Assembly: GCA_020050895.1 (NCBI GenBank)
Contig: JAGVJW010000190.1
Coordinates: 1-9,246 of the forward strand
Reading direction: 5' to 3'
Source: a bacterium
Lineage (GTDB): Bacteria > Bacteroidota > Ignavibacteria > Kapaibacteriales > Kapaibacteriaceae
Length of the DNA stretch: 9,246 nt
The position numbers were made by a program, and so were the translations under genes. Below, piece after piece: positions 1 through 6,100 of the stretch. Positions within the stretch are counted from its first letter, which is position 1; every line of letters begins with the position of its first letter. The notes under the pieces were generated by a model. It saw only the letters and a list, made by a program, of their open reading frames with translations. It made no database searches and had not been told where the DNA came from.

Positions 1-1990
1 CAACTAAAAACAACGCATCGTCGGCAAGTTTGCTCGACGAATTTGATATCACAAAGTCACGCAGCTGCGATGACGCCTGTTCGAGAGCTCCTGCACGATA
101 GAGCGAATGCCCTGCCTGGAACCCGGCATACTGCCCTTCTTCTGAACGAGGACTCTTGCGGGCAGCCTGAATGTATTGCTGTGCGGCAGCCTGGAATTGC
201 TTGGTGACGTAAAGACCATCCCCTCGACGCACCATCGCTTCGACAGCATACTTAGACGAAGGGAACGACTTTACGAGATTGCCGAATGCATCAACAGAGC
301 GCTTGAAGTCCCGACGTCGGAAATATGTCCATGCCAAACCGTACATCGCTTCTTCACGACGGATGCTAACAGTATAGTTTTTTACAATCTCGTCATACAG
401 CTCACTAGCATTTTTTAATAAGTCGGCCCGATACATTGCTTCGGCTAGCCAGAACGTTGCTTCATCGCGTTGCGGATGGTCGGGGTGATTTCCCAGAAAT
501 TCCGTCAACGCCGTGATACTTCCTCTTCTATCATTAGCCTGGACCAGACTGATACCTTTTTTCAATCGCGCTTCGGCAAGAAACCTGTCTTTGTTTGGTA
601 CATAGGCATCTGAAGCCGTCAGGGCAAGCGATTCAGCTCTCTCATAAACTTGAGCAGCCTTTGCCCACATCTGCCTTTCAATCAGCGTTGCGCCGAGCAG
701 CAGTCGGGCGCGTATCAGCGTATTGGGATCGGTTGCAGATCTTTCGGCTCGCTCAAACGCTTTTTGTGCCTCTTCAAATTCCCCGCGTTCATAAGCCCCC
801 TGACCAACTTCGACCAGCGCCTGCGACTGAAACGGATAATCTGGCTGAGCGGCGAGAGCGGCGAATATTTTATCCGCTTCAGTCAAAGAGCCACTTCGCT
901 TCAATGCAATTGCGTAATAAAGCAATGCTTGCTGCCGTTCAGGTGAATTACTTCCAACCGTGGAGTCGATAACATACTTAAGATGTCCAATAGCGCTTTC
1001 AAATTTCCCCAAATGCAGCTCTGCGTATCCGGCGTGCAGATGAGCACTTGAAATGATGGCGCCCGGAACGTTTTGCGAACTAAATATCTTGACAACAGTA
1101 TCGAGCCCGAAATCATAGCGCTTGTGTTGAATCAGTGCTGATGCTCTCAAGAGTCTTACAACATCGTCCGTTTCAATATCGCCCAACACGTCGAGCGCAC
1201 GTTGCGGCTTGCGAATGCTGATGTAGTTCTGCGCTTCACGGATCTGTGCCTGCCGTGAAACAGACGCTAACGGATATGCAACATGTACTTTGTTGAAATA
1301 CTCAATTGATTTATCATATTCCTGGTTACGTTCGTACACCTGACCGATTGCATACAATGCTTCGGCACTGTACATCCCCATGCTATCGGCGGCAATGCTC
1401 TGCTTAAATGTGCTGATTGCATCTGCGTGATGTCCAGAACGTGCTAAGGAAGCCCCTTGCCAGAATCTGGCTGCATGTTCCATTGCAACGTAAATGCTGT
1501 CTGCGCGCACTTCAAATTCACGTCTACTCAATTGTGCGGCAACATTCAGATGCTCCGACGCGGCACTATCGTTACCTTCTTCAAGGGCCGCCAGTCCACG
1601 TTCAAAGCTTGCATGAGGCACTGCTGGACTGTTTGTACGAAGGCGTTGAAAATCAGCCAGCATGCGATTTGCAGCAGGCGAATTGCCGGACTGCCGATAC
1701 GTTTCAGATCGTCTGAATGTAACAGCATCCGTGGCAACGTTGAGCCTTTCACCTTCCTGAATATCGCGCAACAACTTATGCGCACGTCGTATCATGCCCC
1801 CTTCAATCAGGAATGCTGCGGATCGCTCCTGTGAAGGTATTGTGATGTATGGATGGGGAACAATCTGCGCCGACAGGTGTGCGGTATACAATGCCGCAAA
1901 ACCACCGACGGAGAGTAGCCACCGTATGGTGTGTCGGAACAACCGTCTAACCTCGAAAATGCTGCGTTGCAAAGGTACAAAGACTCGCAC
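1..1990 (-). CDS. TPR-repeat exported protein, partial (C-terminus beyond left edge)
   Basis: The reverse-strand frame read from position 1990 down to the left edge has no stop: 663 codons, with the 3' end outside the window. It starts at GTG 1990; an in-frame TAA lies just upstream and no ATG precedes the signal peptide. Residues 15-41 look like a signal peptide (RR..RHTIR, then a hydrophobic run WLLSVGGFAALYTAHLSA, cleavage near A41|Q42), so the protein is probably periplasmic or outer-membrane associated. From about residue 125 to the end it is almost wholly helical repeats of about 34-38 residues with the TPR pattern of small residues (A/G) and aromatics, such as ALYAIGQVYERNQEYDKSIEYF and AMYGLAWTYFRRRDFKRSVDAF; I count at least twelve. 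The later repeats resemble the TPR_6/YbgF type. TPRs are protein-binding scaffolds; no enzymatic domain is visible and the partner is unknown. The start is uncertain: TTG 1942 (residue 17) has a better ribosome site and a more typical signal peptide. Confidence 0.85.
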   Translation of the reverse strand, partial: MRVFVPLQRSIFEVRRLFRHTIRWLLSVGGFAALYTAHLSAQIVPHPYITIPSQERSAAFLIEGGMIRRAHKLLRDIQEGERLNVATDAVTFRRSETYRQSGNSPAANRMLADFQRLRTNSPAVPHASFERGLAALEEGNDSAASEHLNVAAQLSRREFEVRADSIYVAMEHAARFWQGASLARSGHHADAISTFKQSIAADSMGMYSAEALYAIGQVYERNQEYDKSIEYFNKVHVAYPLASVSRQAQIREAQNYISIRKPQRALDVLGDIETDDVVRLLRASALIQHKRYDFGLDTVVKIFSSQNVPGAIISSAHLHAGYAELHLGKFESAIGHLKYVIDSTVGSNSPERQQALLYYAIALKRSGSLTEADKIFAALAAQPDYPFQSQALVEVGQGAYERGEFEEAQKAFERAERSATDPNTLIRARLLLGATLIERQMWAKAAQVYERAESLALTASDAYVPNKDRFLAEARLKKGISLVQANDRRGSITALTEFLGNHPDHPQRDEATFWLAEAMYRADLLKNASELYDEIVKNYTVSIRREEAMYGLAWTYFRRRDFKRSVDAFGNLVKSFPSSKYAVEAMVRRGDGLYVTKQFQAAAQQYIQAARKSPRSEEGQYAGFQAGHSLYRAGALEQASSQLRDFVISNSSSKLADDALFLV
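1951..1977 (-). promoter_or_regulatory. Possible RBS (GAGG) and TAnnTTTG-type -7 element for an alternative TPR-gene start
   Basis: On the minus strand GAGG (1954-1951) lies 8 nt before TTG 1942, an in-frame alternative start giving a short signal peptide that begins LFRHTIRWLL. Further upstream TACCTTTG (1977-1970) matches the TAnnTTTG -7 consensus of Bacteroidota housekeeping promoters. No TTG is seen at the expected -33 spacing. If used, transcription would begin after GTG 1990 and force the shorter start. The competing GTG 1990 has only AAGG (2004-2001) at a 10-nt spacing. Confidence 0.25.
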
Positions 1991-2003
1991 GATGCCATTA
2001 CCT

Positions 2004-2011
2004 TAGTTTTG
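2004..2011 (+). promoter_or_regulatory. TAnnTTTG-like -7 element abutting the trhO start
   Basis: TAGTTTTG matches TAnnTTTG exactly and ends 4 nt before the ATG at 2016. No Shine-Dalgarno sequence is visible before that ATG. If the element works, the transcript would start at or almost at the ATG, giving a leaderless mRNA. There is no TTG at the usual -33 spacing, so this is weak and may be chance. Confidence 0.2.
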
Positions 2012-2015
2012 CACG

Positions 2016-2936
2016 ATGACTGACTATAACGTCTTGTTATACTATTATTTTACCTGGATCAACGCTCCCGAAGTTTTAGCTGAAGATCATCGGAAGTTAT
2101 GTTCAACTTTAGGATTACTTGGACGAATTCTGGTTTCTCATGAAGGAATCAATGGAACTGTTTCGGGAAAGCAGGAGAGCTGTAAGGAATACATAGACGT
2201 TGTTCGTTCAGACGAGCGATTTAACAAAATCGAATTCAAAATCGATTGTGTTGAAAACCATGTTTTTCAGAAGCTGTCGGTACGCGTTAAGAAGGAGCTT
2301 GTCACCTTTCGGGCAGGCGAATCTGCGTCAGCAAATGAAAATGGTAAGGGGCATGTACAGCACCAACGCGGACAATACATTGAACCGGCGGATTTCCTAA
2401 CGCTTCTCGAAGACAACGACGCTATTGTAATTGATGGTCGCACAGATTACGAATACGACCTTGGACATTTTCGGGGAGCGCTGAGGCCTCCGATATCTGC
2501 CTTCCGTGATTTTCCAGAATGGATACGCCAGGAGTTGAGCGAGTACAAGGACAGAAAAATTGTCACCTACTGCACTGGTGGCATTAGGTGCGAGAAGCTA
2601 ACATCATTTATGATAGCGGAAGGATTCAGGGACGTACATCAACTCCATGGTGGGATCGTTTCCTATGGTAACGATGAAGTAGCAAGAGGAAGTTTGTGGG
2701 ACGGTCGTTGTTACGTCTTCGACGAGCGAATTTCCATCGAGATCAATAGAGCCGGCAACAAGCGCATCGTTGGGAAATGCCATCACTGTAGTGCTCCAAC
2801 TGAACGCTATGTGAATTGTGCAAACCTCGATTGCCACCGTCAGCACTTAGTATGTGCCGACTGTGAGGAACGAATGCAGCGCTCGTGTTCTGTGGAATGT
2901 ATTACGGCCCGCCGCCGTGAAATACTGACTGCATGA
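2016..2936 (+). CDS. trhO: tRNA uridine(34) hydroxylase, rhodanese family (TrhO/YceA)
   Basis: A complete 306-residue protein. TrhO family enzymes use molecular oxygen to hydroxylate U34 in the tRNA anticodon to 5-hydroxyuridine, the first step towards cmo5U/mo5U wobble modifications; they act in the cytoplasm. The N-terminal domain (about residues 1-100) carries the family block GRILVSHEGINGTVSG. A rhodanese domain spans about 124-220, with DGRTDYEYDLGHFRGA and the active-site loop CTGGIRCEK: the catalytic-type Cys is C186, followed by C192. The C-terminus is a cysteine-rich, probably zinc-binding segment (C255, C258, C268, C273, C280, C283, C291, C295), including the family-typical RYVNCANLDC. 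The length is close to other family members (about 300-350 residues), so nothing is missing. It starts at ATG 2016 without a clear Shine-Dalgarno; an earlier start is unlikely because the protein already begins as its relatives do. It is divergent from the TPR gene and convergent with the giant surface-protein gene, so it is probably monocistronic. Confidence 0.95.
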   Translation: MTDYNVLLYYYFTWINAPEVLAEDHRKLCSTLGLLGRILVSHEGINGTVSGKQESCKEYIDVVRSDERFNKIEFKIDCVENHVFQKLSVRVKKELVTFRAGESASANENGKGHVQHQRGQYIEPADFLTLLEDNDAIVIDGRTDYEYDLGHFRGALRPPISAFRDFPEWIRQELSEYKDRKIVTYCTGGIRCEKLTSFMIAEGFRDVHQLHGGIVSYGNDEVARGSLWDGRCYVFDERISIEINRAGNKRIVGKCHHCSAPTERYVNCANLDCHRQHLVCADCEERMQRSCSVECITARRREILTA

Positions 2937-2975
2937 ATTGCACTCAATCCCAAAAGAAACCACAGCCGCACCTCG

Positions 2976-3027
2976 ATGCCGGGTATTACGGATACCCGGC
3001 ATGGCCGTGATACCCGGCATGGCTGTT
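2976..3027. repeat. Palindromic / tandem repeat cluster with alternative hairpins
   Basis: The 11-mer ATGCCGGGTAT (2976-2986) is followed by two copies of its exact complement ATACCCGGCAT (2992-3002 and 3010-3020). The two latter copies sit in a tandem repeat of an 18-bp unit (2992-3009 and 3010-3027, 16 of 18 identical, the first 14 identical). The first arm can pair with the near copy (5-nt loop) or with the far copy (23-nt loop), so two mutually exclusive hairpins are possible. There is no T-tract right after it, so it is not itself a typical intrinsic terminator. It may be a REP-like extragenic palindrome or an mRNA 3'-end stabiliser for trhO; its function is unknown. Confidence 0.75.
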
Positions 3028-3031
3028 TGAG

Positions 3032-3068
3032 AAAAAAAAACGCCCGGCTCTCCAGCCAGGCGTTTTTT
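3032..3068. terminator. Bidirectional Rho-independent terminator between convergent genes
   Basis: The stem is CGCC-C-GGCT, loop CTCC, then AGCC-A-GGCG, with one C/A mismatch in an otherwise complementary stem. It is flanked by A9 (3032-3040) on the left and T6 (3063-3068) on the right, which extend the stem and supply a U-tract on either strand. It lies 95 nt after the trhO stop and 45 nt after the stop of the minus-strand surface-protein gene, so it can end both transcripts. Confidence 0.9.
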
Positions 3069-3113
3069 GTGATGTTACCACACTGGGGCTTTATCGAGCC
3101 CCTAAATTCATCG

Positions 3114-6100
3114 TTATCGGCGTACTGCAATCTGCTTAGTCGCCGTTCCGTCGGCCGATGTAACCACTAGAGTATAGGCTCCTGCAGGGAGGCTACCAAC
3201 GTCGACCTTTACGGGCTGCGAACCGATTGGCAGCATGCCGTCGAAGGCTACTGCGGCGAGCTCTCCCAAGGTGTTGATGAGCTCAATGCGCACGCTGGCT
3301 GCCTTTGGCATCATCAGCACCAATGTGGCTTCAGTGGAAGCCGGTTGCGGCGTCACGCGCTCGATGGCGAGGCCGCCGTCGTCGTCGACGACAACTTCGA
3401 TGGCTCCAGTGGCGTCGCGGCTACCGTCGACATCAATAGTTGATAGGCGGTACAAGTAGCGTCCTGCGGCTAAACCCACATCCGTGTAGCCATAGTCGGT
3501 GGTTTGCGTCGTCGTGCCCAGAGCCGACACTGTTCCAACGGAGCTGAAGAGGCTGTTACTGCCGGCCATCGCGTCAGCACGTTCGACGTCGAAGTGATCT
3601 ACACCGTTCTCCGATGCCGTTGTCCACGAGACATCTACAGTGGTTCCCCGTGCTTTTGCATCGAAACGCATCAGCTCTACAGGTACCACAGCGCCGCCGT
3701 TGCTTTCAAAGAAGTCGATGATTCCGCGAAGAATTCGATCTGTACCGGTCTTCGCTCCCAGGTTCTTCCAGTGACGCCAATCGGTGCCGATATACACCGT
3801 GTTGTGAAGTAGCGAAGCCGATGCTGCACCGCCCACGGAGTCCGGAGTTTCACGATCGCCTAAGAGGTAGATGTAGGCGGGCAAAGCCAATCCCGGAGTC
3901 GTCGGATCCGAGTACGGCTTTACCAATGCCGGGTTCGGTACGGCGTCGCCAGCAGTTGTTGTAGCCACCACGGTCTCAGTGCTATTACGGGCGATTGCGT
4001 TGCCGCGCACACGCTTACCTGAGTAGTTAGCTGTCGTCGGCACCGGAGTCCCGGGTGCCCGGTTCTGCACTCGCAGAACCGTGTTGACGAAGCTCTCGTC
4101 GTTGATCACGTTCATGCCGATGTGGCGGCGCGGATATTCTTGTGATCCCACTGCCAGATTTTTCTTTTCTATCTGACTGCCGGAAGCTATGTACTGCCTC
4201 AAGTCACGTCGTTCGAAGCGGGTCAATGCATCTTGGTTACCGCTCCAGAAAAGCGTACGGTACATGTCATAGTTCACAGCACGTTGTTCCCACTTGTCGC
4301 GATCGAGAACGTCATAGTAAATCGTTCCACTAGTGTTGTCCAAACCGAGACGGCGCAGACCCACTTCTAACGAGTCCATGTTCAGACGTCCTGCCGTTTG
4401 GCTCGCTGTCCCACTTGTCGGCGCTATTGTGGCATTGACGCCGGAGACTAGGATCCGCGGGACTGAGCGGAGCAGGAAGAACCGCACGATCTTCGACGTG
4501 GTGTTGTTGCTGTTGTTCTCGTCATAGGCCGTCGTTACCTCAATGCGGTAGCGCATCGTCACGTTCTGCTTCATCGCTGAAAAACGTTGAGGTACCATGT
4601 AGGAGAGAGCCTGCACATAAGTCTGGGGCGCCAGGTTCGTAAGGGCAAAGTTCACAGCCGATTCCTCTCCAGCGTCGATCGACACTTTAAGTGTCTTAGC
4701 CACCACGGGCGTCGTCTCGAACAACGCTGTGCTTAGCTCGGCGTTGTTCGACGCCACGGTCTCGCGATAGACGCGTACCGTTACATCGATGTTCGTCTGT
4801 GCCAGTCCACCGGAGTTGCGCACGAGGCCAACAACGTTGACCGGCGCTGACGTCATGATATACTCTGCATCCGACGTGGCTCCCGTCGACGAGCGGTAGG
4901 CCACTGGGTCGAGGATTGTAATTGCTTCGTAGTCCTTGATGTATACCCGCCCGTCGAACTCGTTAGCGCCGATGTCGATCAGTTGCCCAGAGGCTCCACG
5001 TGCCGTGCCGTCGATATCCGTCGTAACTCCTGCAATCGTTTCTCCGCGGTTGTTAAGCACGGAGCCGATTGGCAGAGGGTTGGTCTTCACTCGCAGCTTC
5101 TGATTTGGTGCGATGCCTGTAAACTGATGAATTGCAGAGAGTTCTCCTTCTACGGAGTTGACGTCGCGCTGCGTCCAGGCACGCCACTGTGCCAGTGTCT
5201 GAAACTCATCGGCGGCGCCACTAGAAACTGTCTCCGATGTTTTCGTAATCTCGACGAAACGCGCCATCGATGCCACACCAAGCTCATAGGCATTGCGGTC
5301 AGACACAAGGGCCATCGGGTCTTCGTCGTCGGTCATCTGGATACCCTGATAGAACAAGGCTGCCTGACCGTAGCTCGACGTTGACGCACTACCCAGCATC
5401 ATCACGGCGTTGTTCTTCACCACGCTCGCGTTGCCATGCTGGATACCGATACCGCACACCAGGTTGCTCCCCGACGTGTTATCGTTCTGCATCATCACCG
5501 TGTTATTCACCACACGGTCCCCTTTGGTAAAGTAATCGTAGTGACTTTGCGCAGGCGTTGTTACGTACTGTGTCCCCGTCTTCGTAGCATCACGTTGCGT
5601 AAGCACGTGGATCCCTGCCGAGCCTGCTGAAGCCGACGTGCGTCTGATTCCCCAGACAACGTTGTTCTTCACCGTTGTGGCCTCGGCCACCTGCGGGAAC
5701 TTCACGTTCAAACCCGCCTGACCAACTGATGGGAAGGTGTTCTCCACCTGCTCAACGACGATGCCGCGCGACCATACGTCGCCCGTCACGCCCGAGATTT
5801 CGTTGGCACTCACCGTCAGGTTAATGTTATGATAGCGCTCAACGCCACCTGCCGTGATACCAGCAGCCCAGACACCGGTGCCGCCAGTAGCAACGCTACC
5901 CACCGTGTGGATGCGGTTGCCCGTGATCTGTGCGCCATCTTCGTAGGCAACAAAGATCCCCGAAGCCCGCACACCGTAGATCAGGTTCTGGCGGATCTCC
6001 GTCCCCTGGCTGTAGTATGGCATAAACAAGTTTACTCCACCCTTGATTGCCATTCCGATACCCATCGTGGCAATTCCATAGCCGAAGCCAGTGATCTCGT

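Noticed and set aside
595..972. Plus-strand open frames of up to 125 codons opposite the TPR gene (also 1457-1834)
   Set aside because: The minus frame is open through the whole 1990 bp and encodes regular TPR repeats, so these are shadows.
2036..2062. A sigma70-like pair on the minus strand (TTGATC 2062-2057, TATAAC 2041-2036) inside trhO, pointing to the TPR gene
   Set aside because: The 15-nt spacer is too short and it lies in coding sequence; not strong enough to list.
2976..3170. A 64-codon open frame across the repeat cluster and terminator
   Set aside because: Its repetitive peptide comes from the tandem DNA repeat, and it runs through an intrinsic terminator and the end of the giant gene.
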